Below are positions 1-7,235 of a stretch of 19,734 bases of DNA, piece by piece. Position numbers and translations under genes: made by a program. The DNA is taken from NCBI GenBank assembly GCA_023665245.1, contig JAMPEH010000033.1, positions 1 to 19,734 of the forward strand, given 5' to 3'. Position 1 is the stretch's first letter; each line of letters begins with the position of its first letter. The stretch comes from Muribaculaceae bacterium. GTDB lineage: Bacteria > Pseudomonadota > Alphaproteobacteria > Rs-D84. The notes beneath the pieces are model-generated. The model was given only the letters and a program-made list of their open reading frames with translations. It was not told the DNA's origin and did not search any database.

Positions 1-156
1 ATCGAGTTGCAGGACGGCAGCAACCCCTACCTGTCCAGAAAGAAGCCCCTGGACACGCTTGCAGAGCTCAAGAAATGGCGGAAGCAGGGCCCAGTTGAAG
101 TCCTGCGCCACCAGGAGGACGCCGGGAGCATCCTGCACCTATACCTGCGGAACTGA
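1..156 (+). CDS. C-terminal fragment of an unknown protein
   Basis: This reading frame is open from the first base and ends at TGA 154-156, giving 51 residues of a protein whose start lies outside the window. The fragment is charged (IELQDGSNPYLSRKKP at its start) and finishes in a beta-strand-like LHLYLRN. I do not recognise a family. It is followed after 28 bases by the RNase HI gene, with the same strand and the same codon style, so it is probably the upstream member of that operon. No function can be given. Confidence 0.6.
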   Translation: MELQDGSNPYLSRKKPLDTLAELKKWRKQGPVEVLRHQEDAGSILHLYLRN

Positions 157-184
157 AAACCAGGACACGAAAGGAGCCCTTGCC

Positions 185-802
185 ATGAAATACTATGCAG
201 TAAAGAACGGGCGCCGCACCGGCGTCTTCGCGACATGGCCGGAATGCGAAGCCCAGGTCAAGGGCTTCCCCGGCGCAGTTTACAAATCCTTCAAGTCCCA
301 GGCCGAGGCCGAGGCATTCGCCGCCGGCGCGCCTGCCGGGACATCCGTGCCCGCGCCGGGACAGACCGCCCAGATCCTTGAGGCGCCTTACGCCTTCGTG
401 GACGGGTCCTATAACCCGAAGACAGAAGTCTCAGGCTGGGGCGGGTTCCTGGTGCTGGCCGACGGTTCTGAAATTGAGCTGACCGGCAGCACCGACAACC
501 CCCAGTTCACCGAGATGCGCAACGTGGCCGGCGAGATCCTCGGCAGCATGGACGCCGTCCAGGAGGCCATGGGGCACAACATCAATAAGCTGCACATCTA
601 TTATGACTACATGGGGATCGAGGCCTGGGCGACCGGCGCCTGGAAGGCGAACAAGCCCGGGACCATGGCCTACGCCCGCTTCATGCAGGCCGCGAGGGAC
701 GAGTTACAGATGGAGCTCGTGTTCCATAAAGTGGCCGCCCACACCGGCATCCCCGGCAACGAACGGGCCGACCAGCTCGCCAAGAGGGCCGTCGGCCTGT
801 AA
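185..802 (+). CDS. rnhA: Ribonuclease HI with N-terminal viroplasmin (caulimovirus VI-like) domain
   Basis: This enzyme cleaves the RNA strand of RNA:DNA hybrids in the cytoplasm, for example replication primers and R-loops. The 205-residue protein starts with a viroplasmin-like hybrid-binding module (residues 2-46: KYYAVKNGRRTGVFATWPEC, then YKSFKSQAEAEAF). A short Pro/Ala linker leads to the RNase H fold from about 68. The expected acidic site is visible: D73 in FVDGSYN, E117 in NVAGE, D141 in YYDYMGIEAW, H186 in VAAHTG and D196 in NERADQLAK. All are present, so it should be active. The frame is open upstream to 59, but ATG 185 is preferred: it has AAAGGAG nine bases ahead and begins exactly at the viroplasmin motif. 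This domain order is common in Bacillota and in mobile elements. On an accessory element it would serve replication or recombination. Confidence 0.93.
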   Translation: MKYYAVKNGRRTGVFATWPECEAQVKGFPGAVYKSFKSQAEAEAFAAGAPAGTSVPAPGQTAQILEAPYAFVDGSYNPKTEVSGWGGFLVLADGSEIELTGSTDNPQFTEMRNVAGEILGSMDAVQEAMGHNINKLHIYYDYMGIEAWATGAWKANKPGTMAYARFMQAARDELQMELVFHKVAAHTGIPGNERADQLAKRAVGL

Positions 803-826
803 GCCCATCAAGAAAGGAGCGCCCAT

Positions 827-1408
827 ATGACATTTGACGAGGCTTGCGGCGTGAAAAACCCGCACGGCATCAGCCACAACGAGAAATACAAGAGATACCT
901 GGGCCATATCGGCCTTGAGAACGTACGCCCCTACCTGCCGGCCGGCATCCCTGAGCTCGCGAGGGCCTACGTCGAGGACCGGGACTTCAACACGATCCCG
1001 CTGCCCCGGTGGGAGAAGGCAGCCGGCTACTCCGGCCGCCGGGACTCCCAGGGGCAGCAGCCCGAGACGCCCGCAGGGCCCTTCCCCAGGATGCTGGCCC
1101 GCGCCGGCATCACGCTGTTCAGCAGCTCAGAATGCGTCTGCCTGCTGAAGCATGCGGCCGAGCAGCTGGTCCTGGAAAGGCTCCTGGCCGCACAGGACCT
1201 GAAAAGCCTGGAGTGCTGGGCCGTGTTCGAGCGCTGGAACAGCCGGCCGGACCGCCTGTCCCGGCACAACATCTTCGACCACGACTGCGTCGCGATTTTC
1301 CCCACGGAATCTGAGGCCATGGCCTTCGAGCAGGAGAACCCTGAGCACCGGGTCCGGAAACTGATCCATGACACCCGCAGGAAAGAGGCGCAGGATGGCG
1401 CAGAATAG
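827..1408 (+). CDS. Unknown protein, 193 residues
   Basis: A soluble protein with no membrane segment or family that I recognise. The start ATG 827 has AAAGGAG seven bases upstream. The N-terminal half (to about residue 85) is rich in charged and aromatic residues and ends in a Gly/Pro/Gln-rich linker. The second half is helical (LLKHAAEQLVLERLLAAQ) and ends with VAIFPTESEAMAFEQENPEH, a pattern typical of small alpha/beta domains with the signature xFxTExEAxxFxxENP. The last 14 bases overlap the start of the VRR-NUC nuclease gene, so the two are probably translated together. Function unknown. Confidence 0.75.
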   Translation: MTFDEACGVKNPHGISHNEKYKRYLGHIGLENVRPYLPAGIPELARAYVEDRDFNTIPLPRWEKAAGYSGRRDSQGQQPETPAGPFPRMLARAGITLFSSSECVCLLKHAAEQLVLERLLAAQDLKSLECWAVFERWNSRPDRLSRHNIFDHDCVAIFPTESEAMAFEQENPEHRVRKLIHDTRRKEAQDGAE

Positions 1409-1760
1409 CATGAAGCCCGTGAAAGAGAGCAGCATCGAGGACTACCTGGCCCGCCGCTGCGACGAATTGGGCATCTACCAGCACAAGAACACCGGCCGGA
1501 ACGGCATCCCGGACCGGCTGCTGATATTTGACGCCAGGCACTGGTTCCTGGAGCTCAAGCGCCCGGGAAAGGCCCCGACAGAGCTGCAGGAGTCCGTCGC
1601 CAGGGAGTTACGGTCCCACGGCGCCGTGACGCTCTGGGCCGACAGCCGGGATGCCGTCGAGCAGGTCGTCGCCGCCCTCACACAGGGCGGCGACCCGCCG
1701 TGGGACCGCATGTACGGCAGGCCAAAGAGCCTGGCCCGGAAAGGAGGACAAAACATATGA
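1395..1760 (+). CDS. Stand-alone VRR-NUC domain nuclease
   Basis: The VRR-NUC domain is a PD-(D/E)xK nuclease fold; stand-alone forms are typical of phages and mobile elements and act as structure-dependent DNA nucleases. The 121-residue protein is essentially only this domain. E15 lies in SIEDYLARRC, the catalytic Asp D40 in GIPDRLLI, and the E-x-K pair E53/K55 in FLELKRPG, followed by Q65 in PTELQ. All catalytic positions are intact. The C-terminal tail (after about 97) is extra and basic. ATG 1395 is chosen because a purine-rich GCGCAGG lies just upstream and residues before it do not belong to the domain; ATG 1368 and 1410 are alternatives. The stop overlaps the next ATG as ATGA at 1757. 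A role in processing branched replication or recombination DNA is inference. Confidence 0.88.
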   Translation: MAQNSMKPVKESSIEDYLARRCDELGIYQHKNTGRNGIPDRLLIFDARHWFLELKRPGKAPTELQESVARELRSHGAVTLWADSRDAVEQVVAALTQGGDPPWDRMYGRPKSLARKGGQNI

Positions 1761-2281
1761 CGCTCATGACAGAAGACGCCAGGGACAAAGCCCTTGACGC
1801 AGCCTGGAAGATCTACGCCCAGGCGCAGGACATCATAAACACCCTCGGGGACATCGGCCTGGAGGTGGACGGGGCGAACGCCGGAAGGCCCGGCAGCCTG
1901 TCCGGCCTGTTTGGCATCACGACCAAGGCCTGCGACATTATTTTAAACCTGCTCGGCGTGCCACATGAGGCCCCATGGCTCGACCAGGCTTCCATGGTGC
2001 TGGCCGACCTGGCGCCACACAAGAATTCTGACCGGCTGCCCGGCCAGATCCGCACGGCGCTTGAAAACATCGCCGACACGGCGCTGAAGAAATCCATGCT
2101 GCCCATCCCTGACGGCGCGAAATCTTTTGAGGTCACGCTGTCCATGTCCGGCAGCGTGACCGTCTATACCGCAGATGAAAACAGCGCCATGTCCGCGGCC
2201 AATAACCTGGACACAGGCACGCTCATCCGGGCAGCGTGCTGGGACAGCCCCAACGCGACAGACGCTTACGAAAACCCGTAA
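1757..2281 (+). CDS. Unknown protein, 174 residues, with a C-terminal beta-type domain
   Basis: It starts at the ATGA junction with the VRR-NUC gene and has AAAGGAGG about ten bases ahead of ATG 1757, so co-translation is very likely. The first 110 residues look helical (KALDAAWKIYAQAQDIINTL, later LPGQIRTALENIADTALKK). Residues about 123-160 read SFEVTLSMSGSVTVYTAD followed by ENSAMSAANN. This alternation of a two-strand hairpin and an Ala-rich helix is seen in many small uncharacterised proteins of phages and integrative elements. No catalytic motif is visible. Function unknown. Confidence 0.75.
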   Translation: MTLMTEDARDKALDAAWKIYAQAQDIINTLGDIGLEVDGANAGRPGSLSGLFGITTKACDIILNLLGVPHEAPWLDQASMVLADLAPHKNSDRLPGQIRTALENIADTALKKSMLPIPDGAKSFEVTLSMSGSVTVYTADENSAMSAANNLDTGTLIRAACWDSPNATDAYENP

Positions 2282-2297
2282 AACAGGAGGGACGCCC

Positions 2298-2813
2298 ATG
2301 AACCAGAAATACATGCTTATCAGGCTCCTTCTGCTCGGGATGTCCGTGATTTTAATATTATTCACTTCCCTGTCCGGCGCCATGGCCCAGTTCCGGGATT
2401 TTAATTTCACCATCGGCGCCATGGGGGTGAGCCTTATATATGCAATCCTGCGCGGCATGCTCGGGCAGGACCGGCGGGAGGCCCAGGAGCGCTGGGAATC
2501 ATATCATGACACCACCATGGCCTGGACCGCGCACACGGCGCCCTACATGAGATCAGCCATCGCGTGGGCGGCCTGCGACGCGCTCTGGATCGCGTCGGAC
2601 GGATTCGCGTGCCTGACCTGGGGCATCCCCGGGGCCATGGCCCTGATCTTCCAGGCGCTGTTCTTTATCGCATTTAAAGCTGCCGTGAAGTTCAGGCCTG
2701 ATTTGTATAAAACGCCGGAGCAGGCCCAGGCGGCCGACATGACAGAAAGCGCCATGTACGCCTGCGCCTGCGTCGCCCTGGCCGTATATGCCTGGTTCAC
2801 AAGCCGGGCGTGA
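2298..2813 (+). CDS. Polytopic membrane protein, unknown function
   Basis: A 171-residue protein with about four to five hydrophobic segments: residues 7-30 (LLLLGMSVILILF), 37-56 (IGAMGVSLIYAILRGMLG), roughly 87-108, 110-130 (AMALIFQALFFIAFKAA) and 152-168 (MYACACVALAVYAWF). A charged stretch at 57-85 lies between the second and third. The start ATG 2298 has AGGAGG at good spacing. No transporter, holin or conjugation motif is recognisable. The A/T-rich codons in its membrane segments (TTA, ATA, TTT) stand out in an otherwise GC-rich gene set. A holin, superinfection-exclusion or conjugation accessory role is possible, but nothing in the sequence decides it. Confidence 0.75.
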   Translation: MNQKYMLIRLLLLGMSVILILFTSLSGAMAQFRDFNFTIGAMGVSLIYAILRGMLGQDRREAQERWESYHDTTMAWTAHTAPYMRSAIAWAACDALWIASDGFACLTWGIPGAMALIFQALFFIAFKAAVKFRPDLYKTPEQAQAADMTESAMYACACVALAVYAWFTSRA

Positions 2814-2824
2814 CGTGCTATACT
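2796..2824 (+). promoter_or_regulatory. Sigma-70-type promoter with extended -10
   Basis: TTCACA (2796-2801) and TATACT (2819-2824) are separated by exactly 17 bases, and TGC directly precedes the -10 (extended -10 TGn). Each box differs from consensus at one position. The boxes overlap the end of the membrane-protein gene (stop 2811-2813). Predicted transcription starts near 2831, leaving a 25-base leader with AGGAGG at 2843-2848 before ATG 2856. It would give the 237-residue gene and those after it their own transcription. Confidence 0.75.
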
Positions 2825-2855
2825 GTGCATATGGCCGACGATAGGAGGTAATGCC

Positions 2856-3569
2856 ATGCCATCAGACAAGATAACCGACAGCATGTCCCAGCTGGGGCTG
2901 CTGACAGGATCCCTCGCGCTGGGCGAAGACCCGTCCGGCATCTTATACGCCGTGTGCAGCGGCGCCCAGATTTTATTTTACGACCACGCATGGGCAATCC
3001 GGCACGGCATCCAGTTCGAGAGCTGCCGCCTGCGGCAGTACCTGCAGGAAACGGATTTCAGCCAGGCAGCGAAGGCCCTGTCCGAGACGCTGGCCTGGGC
3101 GTCGATCCACGACGCCGCGAACTACATGCTGTTCCTTGCTGCCCTGGAGGGGACGGCGCCCATGGGCCACGTCCTGCTCCGCCCTGCCGGGGGCATCTGG
3201 CCCGACGCCGCCGCGGATAAAATACCCTGGTCCAGCGGGGCAAAGCCCGCGTCGCCCACTGACCGCTGCTTCCCTGCCATCCCGGTATTAAATGCCTGCT
3301 CCGTGCAGGCCGGGCCGGAAGACGACCCGAACGCGCTCCTGGCCGAAGCCGGCACGGACATCCTGATCCGCTCCGCCGGGCCCATGGGCGGGCTCATGTA
3401 CACAGGCTGGTGCTCAGACCTGGACCAGCCTGCCAGCGTCACGGCCATGCTCGCCGACTTCACGAAGCCCTGGAAGATCGTCGTCCGCCCCGACGGCTCG
3501 GAGGACATCATGCCCGCGCACCCGCTGCGCCTGGCCAGCGCCATCATGGGCTGCTACGAGGACATATAG
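2856..3569 (+). CDS. Unknown protein, 237 residues
   Basis: A soluble acidic protein with no recognised family. AGGAGG lies seven bases before ATG 2856 and a good promoter lies just upstream (2796-2824). The N-terminal part (LYAVCSGAQILFYDHAWAIRHG) and the helical AAKALSETLAWASIHDAANYMLFLAALEG at about 70-100 look like a compact alpha/beta fold. The centre is rich in Pro and Gly, and the C-terminal half contains WKIVVRPDGSEDIMP. There are no metal-binding or P-loop motifs. The gene ends two bases before the HAD nucleotidase-like gene, so the two are probably one transcription unit. Confidence 0.75.
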   Translation: MPSDKITDSMSQLGLLTGSLALGEDPSGILYAVCSGAQILFYDHAWAIRHGIQFESCRLRQYLQETDFSQAAKALSETLAWASIHDAANYMLFLAALEGTAPMGHVLLRPAGGIWPDAAADKIPWSSGAKPASPTDRCFPAIPVLNACSVQAGPEDDPNALLAEAGTDILIRSAGPMGGLMYTGWCSDLDQPASVTAMLADFTKPWKIVVRPDGSEDIMPAHPLRLASAIMGCYEDI

Positions 3570-3571
3570 CC

Positions 3572-4114
3572 ATGCCGTTCAAGACGTACCGGGACGCGTT
3601 CCAGGCCCTGCGGGACTTCCCGGACACAGGCGCGCCGGTGTTCTTCGACATGGACGGCGTCCTGGCAAAATACGACTGGGGCGCCTACCTGACAGAAACC
3701 CGGCCAGGCGTGAAGCTCTATATGGACGAGAGCCTGCACTATTTCCGGTCCTGCGAGCCAGACCAGACGGCAATAAATTTATTAAAGGCTTTCCTGGACG
3801 ACGGCCGCCGAGCCTACATCCTGACCAGCGTCCGCCAGGACCTGCCATGGGTCAGGTATGACAAAGTCTGGTGGCTGCTGAAGCACGTCCCCTGGGTCGA
3901 CCCGTCGACCCGGCTGATCGTCACCAGCGGGGACAAGGCCCAGGCGGCGGCGGCACGGGCGAAAACAGCCGGGCTGAACCGAAACATGCTCCTGTTCGAC
4001 GACTTCAACCCCAACCTGGACGACTGGCGCAGGGCGGGCGGCACGCCGGTCAAATACCTGAACGGCGTCAACACGCCCGGCACCTGCCTGTGCTGCCAGT
4101 TCGACGCCCGCTGA
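3572..4114 (+). CDS. HAD-superfamily 5'(3')-nucleotidase-like phosphatase
   Basis: A 180-residue protein with all four HAD motifs. Motif I is FFDMDGVLA with nucleophile D26 and acid/base D28. Motif II is ILTS around T85/S86. K122 in SGDKAQAA serves as the motif III lysine, and D143/D144 in LLFDDFNPNLDDW form motif IV. The pattern DMDGV-L-x-Y and a target-searching second half (LFDDFNPNLDDWRRAGG) fit the small 5'(3')-deoxyribonucleotidase-like branch found in phages and bacteria, which dephosphorylates nucleoside monophosphates. The exact substrate cannot be read from sequence. The C-terminus carries three cysteines (TCLCCQF), unusual for the family. ATG 3572 lies two bases after the previous stop with only a weak GAGG site, suggesting translational coupling. 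Confidence 0.82.
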   Translation: MPFKTYRDAFQALRDFPDTGAPVFFDMDGVLAKYDWGAYLTETRPGVKLYMDESLHYFRSCEPDQTAINLLKAFLDDGRRAYILTSVRQDLPWVRYDKVWWLLKHVPWVDPSTRLIVTSGDKAQAAAARAKTAGLNRNMLLFDDFNPNLDDWRRAGGTPVKYLNGVNTPGTCLCCQFDAR

Positions 4115-4135
4115 TTTTTGACCCGTACGGGCCAT

Positions 4136-4169
4136 GCCAAGGGCCCCCGCTGCCGCGGGGACCCTTGGC
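4136..4169 (+). other. Long near-perfect hairpin in the spacer before the SLOG gene
   Basis: GCCAAGGG (4136-4143) pairs with CCCTTGGC (4162-4169), and CCCCGC (4145-4150) pairs with GCGGGG (4155-4160). This gives 14 pairs with one internal C-A mismatch and a TGCC loop. No run of T follows, so it is not a standard intrinsic terminator. The spacer (4115-4212) also holds the palindrome CCCGTACGGG (4122-4131) and a small CGTTC/GAACG hairpin (4175-4190) before the ribosome site. It may be a transcript-processing, stability or attenuation element for the SLOG-FtsH pair. Confidence 0.6.
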
Positions 4170-4212
4170 GCGACCGTTCCTGCAAGAACGCGGGAAAGGC
4201 GGTGCATGAGAT

Positions 4213-4776
4213 ATGGGCGATATGAACAATAACAGGCTGCTGACAGCGGCCGTCACGGGGCACAGGCCGGACAAGCTCTTCGGCTATGACCTGATGGACC
4301 CGAGGTACACGGCGATCCGGAACGCGATCCGCGGGATCCTGGAACGCGAGGAGAGCACGGCCGTGTGGACCGGCATGGCCCTCGGCACGGACATGCTGGC
4401 GGCTCTGGCAGCCATCGACATGCAGGACGGCGGCAGCGGTATTAAATTGCTGGCGGCCATCCCGTTCCGCGGCCACAAGAGCCCGAAATGGCCCAAGCTG
4501 ACCCAGGACCTGTACGAGGCGATCCTGTACCGGTCCGCCGAGACACACCTGGTCACGGACGCCGGGTTCTCAATCAAGGCCCTGGACGACCGGAATAAAT
4601 ACATGTGCGACCGCGCTGATTACCTGATTGCCGTGTCGGCCGGCACAAAAGGCGGAACCGAAAACTGCATGAAATACGCCAGGCGGATCGGGCTGCCCAT
4701 CTGGCACATAGACCCCAGCGACCCCGGGCGGCCGTTCTTCGAGCCCGGGGCGCGTCAAAAACAAGAAAGGGCGTGA
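4213..4776 (+). CDS. SLOG-superfamily protein (DUF1273/YspA-like)
   Basis: The 187-residue protein has the signature of the DUF1273 branch of the SLOG Rossmann-like superfamily. These are TGHRPDKL at 15-22, GMALGTDMLAA from 54, IPFRGHKSPKW from 83, DDRNKYMCDRADYLIAV from 125 and GTKGGTENCMKYA from 144. SLOG proteins bind nucleotides or nucleotide-derived ligands, and several act as ligand sensors or effectors in bacterial conflict systems. This gene has no fused effector or membrane segment. A structured 98-base spacer precedes it, with a weak AAAGG site; ATG 4222 is an alternative start. It ends five bases before the FtsH start, so the pair is probably co-translated. A ligand-sensing role linked to the protease is inference. 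Confidence 0.85.
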   Translation: MGDMNNNRLLTAAVTGHRPDKLFGYDLMDPRYTAIRNAIRGILEREESTAVWTGMALGTDMLAALAAIDMQDGGSGIKLLAAIPFRGHKSPKWPKLTQDLYEAILYRSAETHLVTDAGFSIKALDDRNKYMCDRADYLIAVSAGTKGGTENCMKYARRIGLPIWHIDPSDPGRPFFEPGARQKQERA

Positions 4777-4781
4777 CGCCT

Positions 4782-6632
4782 ATGAAAGAGAAGAAGCCGT
4801 TCTTTGAGCGGTTTTTCGAGAACAACCGCAACATGTATCTGATCATCGCCGTCGTCCTGGCCAGCATGCTGGTGGCTTATGTCACGATGCCCCGGCCAGA
4901 GGACACGACCAAGATGGCCGCCATGGAATACCCCGTGTTCCTGGAGCATCTGAAAGCCGGCGAGGTGGACCAGATCCGGTACTCCCGGAACGACGAGTTC
5001 ATGACCGTGACGCTGTTCAACGACGAGACAAAAAGCATGGACATCCGGGAGCGGGAAGCCTACGCGTACCAGGAGGACGAAAAATTCGCCGTGAAATACC
5101 CCGGCGGGGACAGTTTCCGTGCCGACCTGCTTGCCGCCGGGGCCGACCCGACCATGTACGTGGCGTCGACCAGCTTCATGGACGTGCTTTCGACAATTTT
5201 GAGCTTCGTCATGTTCGGCTCCATGATATTCCTGCTGGTGATCCTGCTGCGCAGCGGCCCCATGAAAGAAATGATGGGCAACAAAGAAAAGGACCTGCTC
5301 AAGACGTCCGAAATAAAATTTGCCGACGTCATCGGCCAGGACGAGACGATCGAAGATTTAAAATTCATCGTCGACCTGATGAAAGACCCGAAGATCGGCG
5401 AGGACATCGGCGCGAAGGTCCCCAAGGGGCTCCTGCTGCAGGGCCCTCCCGGCACGGGCAAGACCCTGCTGGCCAAAGCCGTGGCAGGCGAGGCCGGCGT
5501 GCCATTCGTCCAGATGTCAGGGTCGGCCTTTATTGAGATGTACGTCGGCGTGGGCGCCCAGCGCGTCCGGAATTTGTTCAAAGTCGCCCGCAAGAACGCG
5601 CCCTGCGTGGTCTTCATCGACGAGATCGACGCCGTGGGCATGAAGCGGGACAAGGCCGGCAGCACGTCGGAGAACGACCAGACCATCAACGCGCTGTTAG
5701 AGCAGATGGACGGCTTCGACGCCAGGGACGGCGTGTTCATCATCGCCGCGACAAACCGGCCCGGCCAGCTGGACGAGGCCCTGATCCGCCCCGGCCGCTT
5801 CGACCGGCAGGTGACGGTCAACCCGCCGCGGGACTGGACCGTCCGCGAGGAGCTGTTCCGGCACTACCTGGACGGGCTGAAGCTGGACGAGTCCGTCGAC
5901 ATCGCCAACCTGTCCAAGCAGACCCCCGGATTCACAGGCGCCGACATCGCTGCCATCTGCAACGAGGCCGGCATCATCGCAGCCATGGCCGGAAAGCCCA
6001 CCGTGGACACGGCATGCCTTGAGGAGGCCATCGACAAGAAGGTCTTCCAGGGCAGCAGGTCCAAGCGGGACCATTACAGGAAAGACAAAGAGATCATTGC
6101 CGTGCACGAGGCCGGCCACGCCGCCATGAACTGGATCTGCGGCGAGGGCATTGCCCGCGCCAGCATCCAGGGCACGACGTCCGGGGTCGGCGGCGCCGTG
6201 TTCTCCGAGGACAGGCCCAACAAGCTCATGACCGCCCGCGAGATCCGGAATCGGGTCATGGTCGCCTACGCGGGGCGCGCTGCCGAAGAGATTAAATTCC
6301 AGGACCCGTCCACGGGCGCGTCCAACGACATCACCGAGGCGACGAAGCTGCTCACGGCCTACTGCGAGCAGCTCGGCTTCGACGAATCCGTAGGCCTCAT
6401 CGACATGACGGTCCTGATGCAGAACCGCCTGGCCGACGCCGCCACGACGGCGAAGCACATATCCGCCATTTCCAGGCAGCTCTACAACGAGTGCAAAGCT
6501 CTGCTGGAAAAGAACTTCCAGCTCGTCGAGGCGCTGTCCCAGGCGCTGCTGGAACGGGAGACCATGCCCGGCCCGGAGATCGAGGCCATGTTCGCCAGGA
6601 TCAAGCCGATGCCCGGCCGCAATAAAGACTGA
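4782..6632 (+). CDS. ftsH: Divergent FtsH-type membrane-anchored AAA+ zinc protease
   Basis: A full-length 616-residue FtsH-like protein. The order is TM1 (about 19-36), an external domain (about 40-130), TM2 (about 133-157), the AAA+ module, then the zinc protease. Walker A is GPPGTGKT 221-228, Walker B VVFIDEID 276-283, the pore loop MYVG from 253 (usually MFVG), and the second region of homology contains RPGRFDR with the arginine finger. The protease has HEAGH 442-446 and the third zinc ligand D516 in TGASND. All catalytic residues are present, so it should degrade membrane and soluble substrates using ATP. The segment after HEAGH is shorter than in housekeeping FtsH (GTTSGVGGAVFSED replaces the usual proline-rich PRG...GY stretch). 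ATG 4782 is preferred over GTG 4773 on ribosome-site spacing. Its place beside a SLOG gene suggests a specialised copy, not the host housekeeping enzyme. Confidence 0.93.
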   Translation: MKEKKPFFERFFENNRNMYLIIAVVLASMLVAYVTMPRPEDTTKMAAMEYPVFLEHLKAGEVDQIRYSRNDEFMTVTLFNDETKSMDIREREAYAYQEDEKFAVKYPGGDSFRADLLAAGADPTMYVASTSFMDVLSTILSFVMFGSMIFLLVILLRSGPMKEMMGNKEKDLLKTSEIKFADVIGQDETIEDLKFIVDLMKDPKIGEDIGAKVPKGLLLQGPPGTGKTLLAKAVAGEAGVPFVQMSGSAFIEMYVGVGAQRVRNLFKVARKNAPCVVFIDEIDAVGMKRDKAGSTSENDQTINALLEQMDGFDARDGVFIIAATNRPGQLDEALIRPGRFDRQVTVNPPRDWTVREELFRHYLDGLKLDESVDIANLSKQTPGFTGADIAAICNEAGIIAAMAGKPTVDTACLEEAIDKKVFQGSRSKRDHYRKDKEIIAVHEAGHAAMNWICGEGIARASIQGTTSGVGGAVFSEDRPNKLMTAREIRNRVMVAYAGRAAEEIKFQDPSTGASNDITEATKLLTAYCEQLGFDESVGLIDMTVLMQNRLADAATTAKHISAISRQLYNECKALLEKNFQLVEALSQALLERETMPGPEIEAMFARIKPMPGRNKD

Positions 6633-6645
6633 AACTAAAACCTGC

Positions 6646-6670
6646 GCGGGGCAGGGCTCCCCTGCCCCGC
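6646..6670 (+). terminator. Perfect 11-bp GC hairpin after ftsH, no T-run
   Basis: GCGGGGCAGGG (6646-6656) pairs perfectly with CCCTGCCCCGC (6660-6670) around a three-base CTC loop, 13 bases after the ftsH stop. The + strand that follows (CATCCCATGCC) has no T-run, so complete termination is doubtful. It may act as a weak terminator or as a 3'-end stabiliser of the SLOG-FtsH message. Read on the - strand, the hairpin is followed by GCAGGTTTTAGT, but no - strand gene points here. Confidence 0.55.
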
Positions 6671-6698
6671 CATCCCATGCCGACAGGAGGGCTGCAGA

Positions 6699-7235
6699 AT
6701 GCCTGACATTGCTGAAAAATACACAGACTTCAAGACCGACTTCACGGCCCCCAAGTTCCAATTTGAAGCAACCCCGGAACAAAAGGCCGCCTGGAAGGGA
6801 AACATCCGGGACCTCGCCGGCCGGCAGGACCTGGAGTCCGTGATCCGCGCCCTCGCGGCGCTCACGTCCCTGGACCCCGTCGAGGCCATGGGGTATGCCT
6901 ATGACCGGCAGGCCGCCATGAAATCGGCCATGCACTGGCTGGAGACCCTGCGCCAGAGATTGGAGGCCGCCAACCGGAGCTGCACGGCCGTCCGGCTCAT
7001 CAAGACGCATTCCGTCATGGCCAACTCCGACGGCGAGCCCATCCCCGGGACCGAGATCCCCGTGGTGTTCGCCTATAACAGCCAGAACCTGGACGACGAC
7101 GCGGCCATGAAGCTCATGGACTCCGGCGCCGCCGAGTGGTGCGACCAGGTCGTGAAGATGACGCCCATGCAGGCACACTACCTGTTCCCCGGCCATGACG
7201 CCGGGCTGTTCGAGGAGGATAAGAAAGATGGCTAG
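6699..7235 (+). CDS. Unknown protein, 178 residues
   Basis: A soluble protein beginning with ATG 6699, with AGGAGGG ten bases ahead. The first 50 residues are polar (KYTDFKTDFTAPKFQFEATPEQKAAW). Residues about 45-95 are helical (LESVIRALAALTSLDPVEAMGYAYDRQAAM, then MHWLETLRQRLEAANR). The C-terminal half includes a beta/loop region (GTEIPVVFAYNSQNLDDDAAMKL). No catalytic motif is recognised. Its end overlaps the next start by eight bases. It follows FtsH after the hairpin and could be read through from that operon. Function unknown. Confidence 0.75.
   Translation: MPDIAEKYTDFKTDFTAPKFQFEATPEQKAAWKGNIRDLAGRQDLESVIRALAALTSLDPVEAMGYAYDRQAAMKSAMHWLETLRQRLEAANRSCTAVRLIKTHSVMANSDGEPIPGTEIPVVFAYNSQNLDDDAAMKLMDSGAAEWCDQVVKMTPMQAHYLFPGHDAGLFEEDKKDG

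Noticed and set aside
59..184. N-terminal extension of RNase HI to ATG 59
   Set aside because: The extension overlaps the preceding gene in another frame, has low-quality sequence, and the viroplasmin domain begins at 185 with a proper ribosome site.
4213..4776. SLOG gene as part of a known defence system such as Thoeris or CBASS
   Set aside because: There is no TIR, cyclase or known effector partner next to it, and DUF1273 proteins are not specific to those systems.
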